Of a stretch of DNA of 64,000 nt, positions 25,159-34,104 are shown one piece after another. A model generated the notes under the pieces. It saw only the letters and a list, made by a program, of their open reading frames with translations, made no database searches and was not told the DNA's origin. How positions within the stretch are numbered: position 1 is the first letter of the stretch; every line of letters begins with the position of its first letter. This stretch comes from Cupriavidus taiwanensis (GTDB lineage Bacteria; Pseudomonadota; Gammaproteobacteria; Burkholderiales; Burkholderiaceae). Location: assembly GCF_900250075.1 (NCBI RefSeq), contig NZ_LT977071.1:310001-374000 (forward strand). The letters are read 5' to 3'. The position numbers were made by a program, and so were the translations under genes.

Positions 25159-25863
25159 TCAGCCCCGATGCGGCGTATCCAGTCCCTTCACCACCGCCGC
25201 TCGTTGCACGAACGCATCCAGCACGCGCCGCACATTGACGAAGTCCTTGAAGCCGACCAGGTCGCCCGCCTCGTAGAAGCCGACCAGGTTGCGCACCCAC
25301 GGCAAGGTGGCGATGTCGGCGATGGTGTACGCGTCGCCCATGATCCAGGCGCGGCCTTCCAGGCGCTGCTCCAGCACCTGGAGCAGGCGCCGGCTCTCCG
25401 CCACGTAGCGGTCGCGCGGGCGCTTGTCCTCGTAGTCCTTGCCGGCAAACTTGTGGAAGAAGCCCAGCTGGCCGAACATCGGGCCGATGCCGCCCATCTG
25501 GAACATCACCCACTGGATGGTCTCGTAGCGGCGCGCCGGATCGGCGGGGATCAACTTGCCGGACTTGTCGGCCAGGTACAGCAGGATCGCGCCCGACTCG
25601 AACAGCGCCAGCGGCTTGTCGCCCGGGCCGTGGGGGTCGAGGATGGCCGGGATCTTGTTGTTCGGGTTCAGCGACAGGAATTCCGGCGACAGCTGATCCT
25701 CGGTATCGAAGCGCACCAGGTGCGGCTCGTACGGCAGGCCGGCCTCTTCCAGCATGATCGACACCTTGACGCCGTTGGGCGTGGGCAGCGAATAGAGCTG
25801 GATGCGGTCGGGATGCCGTGCCGGCCATTTGCGGGTGATGGGAAAAGCGGACAGATCGGGCAC
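25159..25863 (-). CDS. Glutathione S-transferase family protein, YfcG/YghU-like
   Basis: This 234-residue protein has a thioredoxin-fold N-terminal domain (IQLYSLPTPNGVKVSIMLEEAGLPYE...NPNNKIPAILDP, SGAILLYLADKSG) and an all-helical C-terminal domain (DAYTIADIATLPWVRNL). The TPNG motif is that of the Nu-class, disulfide-bond oxidoreductase GSTs such as YfcG and YghU, which reduce disulfides or peroxides with glutathione. It is the last ordinary gene before the catabolic island. Confidence 0.85.
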   Translation of the reverse strand: MPDLSAFPITRKWPARHPDRIQLYSLPTPNGVKVSIMLEEAGLPYEPHLVRFDTEDQLSPEFLSLNPNNKIPAILDPHGPGDKPLALFESGAILLYLADKSGKLIPADPARRYETIQWVMFQMGGIGPMFGQLGFFHKFAGKDYEDKRPRDRYVAESRRLLQVLEQRLEGRAWIMGDAYTIADIATLPWVRNLVGFYEAGDLVGFKDFVNVRRVLDAFVQRAAVVKGLDTPHRG

Positions 25864-26272
25864 ACGGGCTCCTGGTTCGGGCGCTTCCGCATTGTGGGGA
25901 AGCTGCCGGACAACGAAAGAGCCCGATCATAAACCGGTGTTGGCAGGCTTGCAGGGCAACGGCCCGGGCCGGCCGGCGGCTCCGCACTCATGCAAGCCCC
26001 CGTACATAGAGGCGCCCTGCGGCCACGCTTAGATCATGACGCCATGGTCTTCGGCCTGCTGGTCGCAGCAGGCATGCCGGATACGACACGCCCGGCAACG
26101 TTAGTTCCGCATTCCTCAGTTTTCCGCCGATTCAATACCCCGCGGCAAAACCCCGGTTCATACAATGTGCAGCCATGCATCGTATTGATCCAGTAACGGT
26201 ACGCCCAGGCTATATCTCCCGTCGCCATCGAGAGAAAACCTCCGTACGTCAGGGCGAGGAGTATTTCAGAAA
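25864..26272. other. Gene-poor stretch at the left edge of the catabolic island
   Basis: This 409-base interval holds the upstream region of the GST gene and the leader of the decayed hyuA gene, which has GGCGAGGAG before its start. Small frames on both strands here have no recognisable product. No integrase, tRNA or direct repeat marking an insertion site was found. Confidence 0.4.
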
Positions 26273-27555
26273 ATGGCAAGGCTCGGTATCGACATTGGCG
26301 GTACGTTCACCGATTTCGCAATCGAAGTTCTTCACGATGGTGCCGTGCGTCACCATTTCGTGAAGGTACTGACAACCCCCACGCACCAGAAGTTGCGGTG
26401 GTGGAAGGTACCCGCCAAATACTGGCAGCAGCGGGCCTTCAACCGGCTGACGTCAAAACGCTCGTGCACGGCACGACCTTGGCGACCAACGCAGTCATCA
26501 TCAAGCGTCGGCAACAGTTCCCGCATGCCCTCCTCATCCAGCGGAAGCAGAACCTTGCCGTCTGCCGCCAGGCGCTCGCGGACCGTCAGCCGCAGGCAAC
26601 GTGGCACGAGCGGCTCGGGCTTTTCTACAACATGGCCAGCGCGGTACGCGAGCACGCCGTGGAGGTCGGCAAGGGCCTCGATGGCCGGACGCTCATCGCT
26701 ATTGGCGGCATGGCCCCGCTCCATGGCGCCCGCCTCGCCGCCAAACTCGGCCTGCACCACGTGATCGTCCCGGTGGGCGCGGGCGTGGGCTCCGCTTTGG
26801 GCTTTCTGCGGGCGCCGGTCTCATTCGAAGCCACCCGCCGCGTGCTGCTTGGTACGGCGCAGTTTGACGCCGATGCGGCCAATGCCATTGCCTATGGGCT
26901 CATCGCGGACCTCCGGCAGCTGGTTTCCAGCGCTGCCTCGTCGCAATCAATGACTGAACATCGCATGCCCTGGATGCGCTACAAGGGCCAGGGCCACGAG
27001 ATTCGTGTTGCCGAGCCACTGGACTCGGAGCGCTCAATTCTCGATGCAGTGCGATATAACAAGCTGGGGGTCGTCCACTACGCGCTGGATGGCGATATTC
27101 CCGGCGAGCTGGAGTTCTCGGGCCGCCAGTCAACGACTCGCATTGCGACCCGGCAACAGTTGCCGGCAGCCCCCCAAGCGGGACGTTCGCGCGCGCAACT
27201 CTACTGTCAGCTGACACCCGAGGCGGCCGAGGAAGCGCAGCGCCTCGGCCACTCCGATTCGCTCGACACCCTTATCCGGCGGGAGATCAGACAGCGCATT
27301 CCCCGCTTCGATAGCCGGGTGCACACCATTGTCAACCAGTGGATTCCATACAAACTGCCGGTTTTCTACCCAGGGTATTGTCGGAAGGTGGTCGACTTTC
27401 TCGCTTGGCAATCTAAGGAGAGGAGATCCGTCTACTACTGTGGCGGCTACCTGTCCCAGGCACTCCTGACCGGCGCTTGTGCGAGACGAATTTGGGGGGC
27501 CAAACACGCGCGCGAGTGCCGGCGTTGCCGACTTTCGCGCCTCCACGGGAGGTGA
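26273..27555 (+). pseudogene. Rearranged remnant: hyuA/oxoprolinase A fused to an FAD amine-oxidase 3' end
   Basis: The start MARLGIDIGGTFTDFAIE is the ATP-binding N-terminus of hydantoinase A. A frameshift near 26380 leads to PEVAVVEGTRQILAAAG and LVHGTTLATNAVI. From about 26491 to 26610 the minus strand, not the plus, reads as HyuA sequence (RERLAADGKVLLPLDEEGMR), so this piece is inverted. The plus strand then resumes late HyuA (LIAIGGMAPLHGARLAAKLGL, VIVPVGAGVGSALGFLRAP). After RYKGQGHEIRV, near 27030, it switches to the C-terminal half of an FAD amine oxidase (VVHYALDGD, QWIPYKLPVFYPGYCRKVVDFL, VYYCGGYLSQALLTGA). No working enzyme is expected. Confidence 0.8.
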
Positions 27556-27613
27556 GGGGGATATAGGGGCACAGGCCGGCGGTCAACTTAGGCCAAGCCC
27601 GACTTTGACTCTA

Positions 27614-28606
27614 TCAATCCAAGGATGCCCCCGATTGCTTGACGACCTTCGCCCATTGAACCAGCTCTCGGTTGACCAGCTCAGCAAGCTGTTCTGGCGT
27701 ACCTCCTGCCGCTTCAGCACCTTGCAACGCAAGCTTTTCCTGGACCTCTTTCGACCTCAGCACATTGTTTGTTTCCACCTGCAGCTTTGCGACCACCTCC
27801 TTCGGGGTTCCTGCAGGTGCAAACAGGGCATACCAGGACGTTGCAGCATAACCGGGCACTGTCTCGCCAATTGCCGGCACGTTTGGCAAGAGCGGTGATC
27901 GCTTCTCCGTTGCGACCGCCAAGGCTTTCAGCTTCCCGGCCTTAACAAATTGCATCACGCCAGGCAAACTCCCGAACGTTACAGGGACGCGGCCACTAAC
28001 TACGTCGGTGGCGGCCGCCGCCGCGCCCTTGTAGGGGACGTGGTTCAGTTTGACCCCCGCCTTGAGGTTAAACATCTCCGCGAACAGGTGGTTGGGTGTG
28101 CCATTCCCCCCAGACGCATAATCGAGCTGGGAGGGCTTTTGCTTCGCCATCGTAATTAGGTCCTTGACGGACGATACCGGCAACGATGGGTTCACCACCA
28201 AGACATAAGGCGCTGTGGCAACAAGCGCAATCGGTTCGAAGTCTTTGTTGGGGTCGAATGGAATATTTTTGTAGATGGCCGGATTGATGGTGAGCGAACT
28301 TCCCACCGTCAAGAGCAGCGTATACCCGTCTTTGGGGCTTTTCGCAGCTGCCTGGATGCCGATGTTGCCACCCGCGCCAGGCCGGTTGTCAACAATGATC
28401 GACTGTCCGATCCGCTCCGAGAGATTTTGCAGAACCAGCCTCGCCACCGCATCGTTTGCCCCTCCGGGGGCCTGCGGCACGATGACGGTGATTGCCTTTG
28501 TTGGATATGCAAACGAAGGAAGCGAAACTATTGCGGCGGCCACAGCGACGGCAACCTTTCGCAAGCACCAGAGGGAGGTGGCACGCAGGGAACTAAGGTT
28601 CTTCAA
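27614..28606 (-). CDS. Bug-family tripartite tricarboxylate transporter receptor (solute-binding protein)
   Basis: This 330-residue periplasmic binding protein has a signal peptide (to about residue 33, SLPSFAYPTKA). Bug signatures are ITVIVPQAPGGANDAVARLV, VDNRPGAGGNIG, SPKDGYTLLL, GTPNHLFAEMFN and HVPYKGAAAAATDVVSGRV. Bug proteins bind carboxylated ligands through two bridging waters and often act without a nearby TctAB membrane pair. None is seen here. It lies at the left of the allantoate island, downstream of dctA on the same strand but separated by a terminator, so it is probably transcribed on its own. Confidence 0.88.
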   Translation of the reverse strand: MKNLSSLRATSLWCLRKVAVAVAAAIVSLPSFAYPTKAITVIVPQAPGGANDAVARLVLQNLSERIGQSIIVDNRPGAGGNIGIQAAAKSPKDGYTLLLTVGSSLTINPAIYKNIPFDPNKDFEPIALVATAPYVLVVNPSLPVSSVKDLITMAKQKPSQLDYASGGNGTPNHLFAEMFNLKAGVKLNHVPYKGAAAAATDVVSGRVPVTFGSLPGVMQFVKAGKLKALAVATEKRSPLLPNVPAIGETVPGYAATSWYALFAPAGTPKEVVAKLQVETNNVLRSKEVQEKLALQGAEAAGGTPEQLAELVNRELVQWAKVVKQSGASLD

Positions 28607-28913
28607 AATCGCTACTCCTTTATGTCTGCTTCACGCGGTCGTGATTTCGCATTACGTCAGATATTTTTATTAAATATGATGCGGCGAACAATCAAGCGAT
28701 CGGCTCGCGTGAAAAAAAGCCGTCCCGAGGAACGGCTATCAAGTTGCGGAGACACCGCAGAAGAATCGCGTCATATGCCGCCTTAAATCATGCTGCTCGT
28801 GCAAAACGGCGCCTGCGCCGCCTTACTTGCCTTCCTTACCTTACCCCTGGCAAGGATAGGAAGTGGGATCAGCACAAGTACATGCCGCTAACATTTCCCA
28901 CCGTTTCCTTCCT
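28607..28913 (-). terminator. Intergenic stretch with a terminator (28712-28737) after the dctA-like gene
   Basis: On the minus strand AGCCGT and ACGGCT pair around an 8-base loop (28718-28737) and are followed by seven T residues, which would end transcription coming from allA and the DctA-type gene. Closer to the Bug gene an AT-rich repeat (ATATTT at 28661, AAATAT at 28672) marks a probable promoter or operator. No gene was recognised in this 307-base gap. Confidence 0.65.
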
Positions 28914-30221
28914 TCAGGAGATGTTCCTTAAGACTGGCATCTCTTCGTTGTTCTCGCTTACGAATGCGTCATCCCCTTCCAAGACCTTGCGTGCTTTCGA
29001 AAGGTCGAGGTGGCCTTCCCATGCAGCAATGGCTACTGCCCCTACGCAGTTGCCGATCAGGTTAAGTGCCACCCGGAAGAAGCCCATTAGCTTGTCCACC
29101 GACAAGATCAGCGCCACGCCCAGTACGGGGATTGCAGGGATGGCAGTCAACGTTGCTGCGAGCACGACGGTCGCTGACCCTGGGATTCCATGCGCGCCCT
29201 TGGACGTCAACAGGGAAACAAGAAGAATCAGAGCCAGGGTGCCGCCTTCCAACGGCGTGTTGGTCGCCTGCGCGATGAAAATAACGGCGCACGTCAGCCA
29301 AATCGAAAAACCGTCGAGGTTAAACGAATATCCCGTTGGAATAACGAGTCCAACCGTCGTTTCCTTCACGCCGAGGTGGCGAAGCTTTGCCATCACAAGC
29401 GGCATCACAGCATCGGACGAACTGGAGCCCAGGGCAATGAGCACTTCGCTCTTCAGGTATGCGATGAACTTGAACAAGCTGAGGCCGGAAAGGCGCATCA
29501 CCAGGCCCAAGACCAGGAAGAGGAAGAGTGCGCACGCTGCATAGTACGTCAGGACTAGCTGACCGAGCTGTTGAATCGTCGTGAAGCCGAATTTTCCTAC
29601 CGTGAATGCCATCGCCCCTGCAACGCCAAGCGGCGACAGACGAACAATGAAGCCAACGACACGAAAAAGGACTTCGGAGAGGCTGTCCATCAGTTGACCA
29701 ACCATCCTTCCTTTTTCACCGGCGACCTGAAGCGCGCAGCCGAACAGGACTGCAATCAAAAGCACCTGCAGAATGTCGCCCTTCGCAAAAGCCGAAAGGA
29801 AAGTGGAGGGAATGATGTTCAGCAGAAAGCTCTTTACGTCCGAAACGTGAGAGGCATTCTCAACGAAGGTTTGTATCGACTTCGGATCCAAAGTGGACAC
29901 GTCGATATTCATACCCACGCCAGGTTTCAAAACGTACGTGATGAAAACCCCAATCAGTAGCGCAATTGTTGTGACAATTTCAAAATAGATAATTGTCTTG
30001 AGCGCTACACGTCCCGCGGTCTTTAGATCCCCTGCGTGCAGAATCCCGGTTACGACAAAACAGAACACAATGGGCGCAAGCATCATCTTGATGAGCTTGA
30101 TGAAGCCTTCTGCCAGCGGTAGCAGTTGTACCCCGAAGGATGGGTACACGATGCCAATAAGCGCGCCAACTGCAAATCCCAAGAGAACCTGGATATGTAA
30201 CTTCTTTAGTTGCTTAAACAC
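28914..30221 (-). CDS. DctA-type dicarboxylate/cation symporter (DAACS family)
   Basis: This 435-residue inner-membrane symporter begins MFKQLKKLHIQVLLGFAVGALIG. It contains the family hairpin SSSSDAVMPLV and PTGYSFNLDGFSIWLT, which form the substrate and cation sites. DctA imports C4-dicarboxylates with protons. The gene is 62 bases downstream of allA and on the same strand, so the two are probably one transcript under the island operator at 30879. In this setting it may import a ureido acid or a related dicarboxylate rather than succinate; that is inference. Confidence 0.88.
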   Translation of the reverse strand: MFKQLKKLHIQVLLGFAVGALIGIVYPSFGVQLLPLAEGFIKLIKMMLAPIVFCFVVTGILHAGDLKTAGRVALKTIIYFEIVTTIALLIGVFITYVLKPGVGMNIDVSTLDPKSIQTFVENASHVSDVKSFLLNIIPSTFLSAFAKGDILQVLLIAVLFGCALQVAGEKGRMVGQLMDSLSEVLFRVVGFIVRLSPLGVAGAMAFTVGKFGFTTIQQLGQLVLTYYAACALFLFLVLGLVMRLSGLSLFKFIAYLKSEVLIALGSSSSDAVMPLVMAKLRHLGVKETTVGLVIPTGYSFNLDGFSIWLTCAVIFIAQATNTPLEGGTLALILLVSLLTSKGAHGIPGSATVVLAATLTAIPAIPVLGVALILSVDKLMGFFRVALNLIGNCVGAVAIAAWEGHLDLSKARKVLEGDDAFVSENNEEMPVLRNIS

Positions 30222-30283
30222 AATTTATCTCCACCATCCGCCTTGAAGCCGTCGTTGATTCCGACGGTCTTCGCTGCTGTTCC

Positions 30284-30832
30284 TTACTTCTCTGCGGCGC
30301 TGCAATCGAAGATTGCATGATCCATTCCCTGCCCGAACGCGGGAATGACGGGTCGCACGTCCTCTGAAAGCACAAACTTGTCGCAGTTTGGACCGGAGCC
30401 GATCCGGTCAACCACAACGAAGTCACACGCTTCGGTTGGCAGCAGCACGTGATGCCATACGCCCGGGGCGTAGTTGATTCCCTGTCCGGGCTTGGCGATG
30501 AAGGCGCGGATGTCGCCTGCCTCCACCGAGGCACCGCGGGGAGCGACCACTACGATAAAGCTGGTCGGCTTCATGGGAATGAAAGCTTGGCTCGACAAGG
30601 GGTGACGCTCGAGGAACACCACTTCCAATGGCAACACATACGGTCTCGCACGCATGATGCTTATGCCGGCCTTCCCTCCAAGAGCCAGTGCATCGACAAC
30701 AGCGAGGTCGTGGTAGCGTTCGACCATCCCTTCGTTGATATGGTGGAAAGCGCCGGCCGAGGCCTCAATGACATCTCCGAAGGGCGCAAAGGCCACCTTG
30801 GTCAATGGTTCTAGGTTAAGAGTGATGCGCAT
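30284..30832 (-). CDS. allA: Ureidoglycolate lyase
   Basis: This 182-residue cupin-like enzyme splits (S)-ureidoglycolate into glyoxylate and urea, the last step of allantoate breakdown. Recognisable blocks are FAPFGDVIEA, FLERHPLSSQAFIPM, FIVVVAP, FIAKPGQGINYAPGVWHHVLLP and FVVVDRIG. Length is that of AllA. It heads a two-gene unit with the DctA-type transporter, and its start is 46 bases from the FadR-type operator at 30879-30893. The other pathway enzymes, allantoicase and ureidoglycine aminohydrolase, lie in neighbouring units of the same putative regulon. Confidence 0.9.
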   Translation of the reverse strand: MRITLNLEPLTKVAFAPFGDVIEASAGAFHHINEGMVERYHDLAVVDALALGGKAGISIMRARPYVLPLEVVFLERHPLSSQAFIPMKPTSFIVVVAPRGASVEAGDIRAFIAKPGQGINYAPGVWHHVLLPTEACDFVVVDRIGSGPNCDKFVLSEDVRPVIPAFGQGMDHAIFDCSAAEK

Positions 30833-30878
30833 AGGTCTCCTTTATGCTTATAACGTGGCGCGCTGTCTTCGCGGCCAT

Positions 30879-30893
30879 ACTGGTATGACCAGT
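30879..30893. promoter_or_regulatory. FadR-type operator, site A (allA/dctA promoter)
   Basis: ACTGGT-ATG-ACCAGT is a perfect 6-base palindrome with a 3-base centre, the TGGT-N3-ACCA pattern typical of FadR-subfamily GntR regulators. The 17-base string CATACTGGTATGACCAG recurs exactly at 42455-42471 (site C) and on the minus strand within 33786-33812 (site B). It lies between divergent allA and the GntR gene. Confidence 0.8.
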
Positions 30894-30945
30894 CGTAACT
30901 GTAGGCTTGCAAGAATGCAGGGTCAAGTGTTTAATGTGAAAATTA

Positions 30946-30959
30946 TCAGACCAGTATGA
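30946..30959. promoter_or_regulatory. Half-site of the same operator before the GntR gene
   Basis: TCAGACCAGTATGA contains one arm (ACCAGTATGA) of the extended palindrome found at 33786-33812. It directly precedes the GTG start of the regulator at 30961, so it may give weaker autoregulation. Confidence 0.5.
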
Positions 30960-30960
30960 A

Positions 30961-31758
30961 GTGTCATCTGCACAGACTATGAAAGCGACTTCCGCTGCCT
31001 TGGCATCCAAAGCACCGCTGACTTCACCTGCACCAACTGGACGGCGGCCACCTGTCGCATTGCGCACGCCAGTCACCCAGCACGCCTTGGAGCGAATGCA
31101 GACATTGATCTACAGCGGCGAATGGGCGGCGGACAGCCAGATCCCGTCTCAGCGCGAGTTAGCGGAGCTGCTCGGCGTAAGCCGCTCTTCATTGCGCGAG
31201 GCGATCTCGTCCTTGGAGGGGATGGGATTGGTGCGTGTAGAGCCCGGCAGAGGCGTGTTTGTTGCATCGCTCGAGCAGCAAGCTGCGGTCGGGAGAAATT
31301 CCGAAGTTCATCAAATCGACCATACGCCGAGCGAGCTTTACGAAGCACGTCTCTTGATGGAGGGTTGGGCCGCCGCGCTGGCAGCCATCCATATCACAGA
31401 TGACGATATTGCAACGCTACGAAAGCTGCTGGGGCAAATGGAGATAACGGTAAAGAATCACGACGTCACTCATTTGAATCAGCTGGATTTTGAATTTCAC
31501 TCGCTAATAGCAGCTTGCTGCGGCAATCGACTGATTCGCGCACTGCTCGCCCCGATCTTCTCGGAGGAAGAAATGGGCGCCCCGCGTCTCTCCGACACGG
31601 CGTTCCTTAGCAGCCGGGTCAAGGAACACAGGGAAATCGTGGAAGCCCTGGCAACGCGCAATCCGAGCCTGGCCCAAATGGCCATGCGAAACCACGTCCT
31701 GCGCAGCGCAAAGCGGGTCCAGGTAGAACTGCCTGATCACGTCCATCAGCTGCCTTGA
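30961..31758 (+). CDS. GntR-family regulator, FadR subfamily (FCD domain), probable island regulator
   Basis: This protein of about 265 residues has a winged helix at roughly 43-105 (QHALERMQTLIYSGEWAADSQIPSQRELAELLGVSRSSLREAISSLEGMGLVRVEPGRGVFV). An FCD effector domain follows, with the metal-binding pattern DFEFHSLI...CGN and VKEHREIVEAL. The start is GTG at 30961; ATG at 30979 is an alternative. It lies inside the allantoate island, divergent from allA, and the TGGT-N3-ACCA palindromes of the island match this subfamily. The likely effector is a pathway intermediate such as ureidoglycolate, allantoate or glyoxylate, not shown by sequence. A GntR-type regulator (HpxS) is known in the Klebsiella purine cluster. 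Confidence 0.88.
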   Translation: MSSAQTMKATSAALASKAPLTSPAPTGRRPPVALRTPVTQHALERMQTLIYSGEWAADSQIPSQRELAELLGVSRSSLREAISSLEGMGLVRVEPGRGVFVASLEQQAAVGRNSEVHQIDHTPSELYEARLLMEGWAAALAAIHITDDDIATLRKLLGQMEITVKNHDVTHLNQLDFEFHSLIAACCGNRLIRALLAPIFSEEEMGAPRLSDTAFLSSRVKEHREIVEALATRNPSLAQMAMRNHVLRSAKRVQVELPDHVHQLP

Positions 31759-31813
31759 TGCACAACCGCGTGCCGTAGGCGGGACGTTACCCGCCCAACG
31801 GCCGCGGTATGTG

Positions 31814-32587
31814 TTAGAAGGTGAAATCGCGATTCACGTTCTTATAAAGCAGATACGTCGCCTTGGACCAACCCGTCGCATAGAAGAACTGCGGACAGAA
31901 TGGTGCCATGTAGATGAAGTCCTCGGCCCAGCACTCGTGCCAGTCGTTCTGCAGCAGGTACATCCCCTGCCCTTCGAGCATATAGAGACCATGTTCCATG
32001 ACATGCGTTTCCACCATGGGAAAGTAGTTGCCAGGCTCGAAACTCAGGATGTTGATGGCAAAGTCGAACGCAGGATTCTCATCGGGCAATAGATGCTGCC
32101 AAGTGCGACCCTTGGTGTGCTTGTTCACCTTCTCGACATCTTGCTCGTGTGAGACCAGGGCAGCCGGTGCTTCCACACCGTCAAGGCGCTCGTAGGGTTT
32201 TTTAATCCATACGACGCGCGCTTCGTCCGCGCCGGGGTTGTACACGCGCACGCCAGTTCCTGCAGGTGCATAGGCAAAGCTGCCCGCTTTCAGTTCGTGC
32301 GTCTTGCCTTCCAGTTCCAGGGACACATTGCCGGAGACAACGTAAAAGAAGGCCTGCATACCGTCGTTACGCAAAGCCGTCATTCCACCGCCACCCTGGA
32401 TTTGCAGCAGTAACTGAGCAAACTTCGCACCCAGCCCAGGCGTAGCCTGGACGCTGATGGTGGTTTTTTCGATGCCAGGAATGCGGCTTTCCAGAATGCC
32501 CTCGGGCGGCATCACCGCATAGTGGGTTGTTACGGCCGCACGATGGTGAGCGAATACACCGGGGGGCTGAATTTGTCGCTTCGTCAT
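31814..32587 (-). CDS. allE: (S)-ureidoglycine aminohydrolase
   Basis: This 257-residue bicupin enzyme releases ammonia from (S)-ureidoglycine to give (S)-ureidoglycolate. N-terminal cupin features include YAVMPPEGILESRIPG and FFYVVSGNVSLELEGK. The C-terminal cupin holds the Mn-binding and catalytic region (FPMVETHVMEHGLYMLEGQG, DFIYMAPFCPQFFYATGW, YLLYKNVNRD). Length is normal. It follows the porin gene by about 53 bases on the same strand and is likely co-transcribed from the operator-bearing promoter at 33786. Its substrate is normally made by allantoate amidohydrolase, which is not in the window. Confidence 0.9.
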   Translation of the reverse strand: MTKRQIQPPGVFAHHRAAVTTHYAVMPPEGILESRIPGIEKTTISVQATPGLGAKFAQLLLQIQGGGGMTALRNDGMQAFFYVVSGNVSLELEGKTHELKAGSFAYAPAGTGVRVYNPGADEARVVWIKKPYERLDGVEAPAALVSHEQDVEKVNKHTKGRTWQHLLPDENPAFDFAINILSFEPGNYFPMVETHVMEHGLYMLEGQGMYLLQNDWHECWAEDFIYMAPFCPQFFYATGWSKATYLLYKNVNRDFTF

Positions 32588-32640
32588 TTTTCGAACTCCT
32601 TAGCAGATGAGGGGAAGCACCAGGGCGCGGTGCTTGAGGG

Positions 32641-33768
32641 TTAGAAGCGATGGCGCAGTCCAACCGAAACGCCGAATGGGTCGGCACCAGCGGCCGCTCC
32701 GGTACGGCCGTTGGAAAAGTCGTACTTGGCCGCCGCCTGATTGAAGATCTTCGAAATCGTTGTGCGAATCATTGTTCGCTTGCTCAGGTTGTAGTTGTAG
32801 CCGAAGGTCCACAGCTGTGCTCCTGTCTGGCCACTCGAACCACAATTGACTCCATTGCCTGCAGTGGACCCCTGGCAACTGATGTCGCTTGCACGTGCAT
32901 ACATGGCATAGATTTCGTGGACACCCCAGTCATACTCGGTAACAAGAGCCCAGGCATCCCGGCGCAGGCGGCCATCACCATTGGAGAACTGGCCATCGCT
33001 GGCCGACCGGTCATACAGCGCGCCGATGAGCCACTGCTCAGTCATCTGGTACTTCACGCCGACGCGATGCTTTTTGTCGTGGCCATTGGCCTGTGCCAGC
33101 CCGGTCCTGTTCTTGTCGTGCCGGTCTTCGTATGCGTAAGCGACGTAGAGGGGACCGATTGAGTAAGCAAGCCCAGCACCAATGACGTAGTCGTTACGGC
33201 CAGTTCCCTCGGCGCGTGCCTCTCCAAAGCCATACTGCGCGCCTATCTCGACCCCATAGAAGGAGGCGGATCGGTAGCGCACGGAGTTTTGCAGCCGTGA
33301 GTCGTGGTCGGTTGAAATTCCGTTCATGCTCGAGACCAATGACTGCAACGCGCCGATGCCTGTATTGGCACCCGGCGTAAGATCAAGGGCGTTGCCCAGC
33401 GCACGAACGCTGGTGGTGTTCACACCCAGTGTGAGAGCCCCCACCGGTCGATGCCGCAATCCTACGAACGTATCCCGATTAAAGAAGGGCGTGCTGGACG
33501 CGCCAGAATCAATCGAAAAGTTGCCTTCCAGCTGGAAGATGGCATCCAGACCACCGCCCAGGTCTTCCGAACCACGGATACCCCAGTACGATCCTTGCGA
33601 ACTCAGCCGGGTGAGCCCCGGCTTGTCAGCCGCCGAGCCTGCGGCCGCGCCCTTGGCACTTACGTAGTCAACCGCGGCGTCGGCTACGCCGTAGAGTGTC
33701 ACGCTGCCCTGTGCTGCGGCGCTCGCGGCCAATGCCGAGAGGGCGCCGCCTATTAGTCCACGTCTCAC
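32641..33768 (-). CDS. OmpC-type general porin
   Basis: This beta-barrel protein of about 375 residues starts at GTG 33768, behind CGGAGGAG. The signal peptide is MRRGLIGGALSALAASAAAQ, and the mature protein begins GSVTLYGVADAAVDYV, the standard start of burkholderial porins. It ends GVSVGLRHRF with the terminal aromatic residue needed for outer-membrane assembly. An in-frame extension upstream would run through the operator and is rejected. It heads a unit with allE and presumably lets the island substrate through the outer membrane. Confidence 0.88.
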   Translation of the reverse strand: MRRGLIGGALSALAASAAAQGSVTLYGVADAAVDYVSAKGAAAGSAADKPGLTRLSSQGSYWGIRGSEDLGGGLDAIFQLEGNFSIDSGASSTPFFNRDTFVGLRHRPVGALTLGVNTTSVRALGNALDLTPGANTGIGALQSLVSSMNGISTDHDSRLQNSVRYRSASFYGVEIGAQYGFGEARAEGTGRNDYVIGAGLAYSIGPLYVAYAYEDRHDKNRTGLAQANGHDKKHRVGVKYQMTEQWLIGALYDRSASDGQFSNGDGRLRRDAWALVTEYDWGVHEIYAMYARASDISCQGSTAGNGVNCGSSGQTGAQLWTFGYNYNLSKRTMIRTTISKIFNQAAAKYDFSNGRTGAAAGADPFGVSVGLRHRF

Positions 33769-33785
33769 GTCTCCTCCGTCGTTGT

Positions 33786-33812
33786 TATCATACTGGTCAT
33801 ACCAGTATGATA
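33786..33812. promoter_or_regulatory. FadR-type operator, site B (porin-allE / amiF-remnant promoter)
   Basis: Perfect 12-base arms TATCATACTGGT and ACCAGTATGATA surround a CAT centre. It is the longest symmetrical copy of the island operator. It lies 18 bases upstream of the porin start and between divergent transcription units. Its minus strand contains CATACTGGTATGACCAG, identical to sites A and C. Confidence 0.85.
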
Positions 33813-33868
33813 CGATACCCACACGGGCTGACAGAGTCAAGCCACTTACAACTGCAGAGGAGAGATTG

Positions 33869-34049
33869 ATGAACGGACTGGGCGGGCTGAATCAGACGGA
33901 GAACGGGAGCGGTTCGTGGCGGCGCGAACGACTGCCCGCATACGTATATGCAAGACCTGGTCGCGGGGCAGTACAGCCTGCCCTGGGAAGATGAAGTCCT
34001 CATAAAGGATGGGACGATGGCCGGCCACCCTCCTCCGCGGCAAGCATGA
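33869..34049 (+). pseudogene. Remnant of a formamidase gene (amiF-like): both ends, middle deleted
   Basis: The first codons MNGLGGLNQTENG, behind GAGGAGAGATTG, match the N-terminus of nitrilase-superfamily formamidases. From about 33931, in another frame, DCPHTYMQDLVAGQYSLPWEDE followed by VLIKDGTMAG matches their C-terminus. Some 280 residues between, including the Glu-Lys-Cys active site, are gone. The ribosome binding site and the operator at 33786 remain, so the intact gene was once part of this regulon. Formamidase releases ammonia from formamide. Recognition is from memory of the family and should be checked by alignment. Confidence 0.72.
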
Positions 34050-34104
34050 CTAGGGGTGCCCGCTTCGCCAGGCCTGGCGAAGCGGGGTTCCGAAATGGCA
34101 GCGG

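Noticed and set aside
26034..26279. 81-codon minus-strand frame left of the hyuA remnant
   Set aside because: No ribosome binding site, no recognisable family, and it overlaps the leader of the plus-strand remnant.
31778..31795. GGCGGG/CCCGCC hairpin between the GntR and allE genes as a terminator
   Set aside because: Short arms and no T-run on either strand; too weak to list as a feature.
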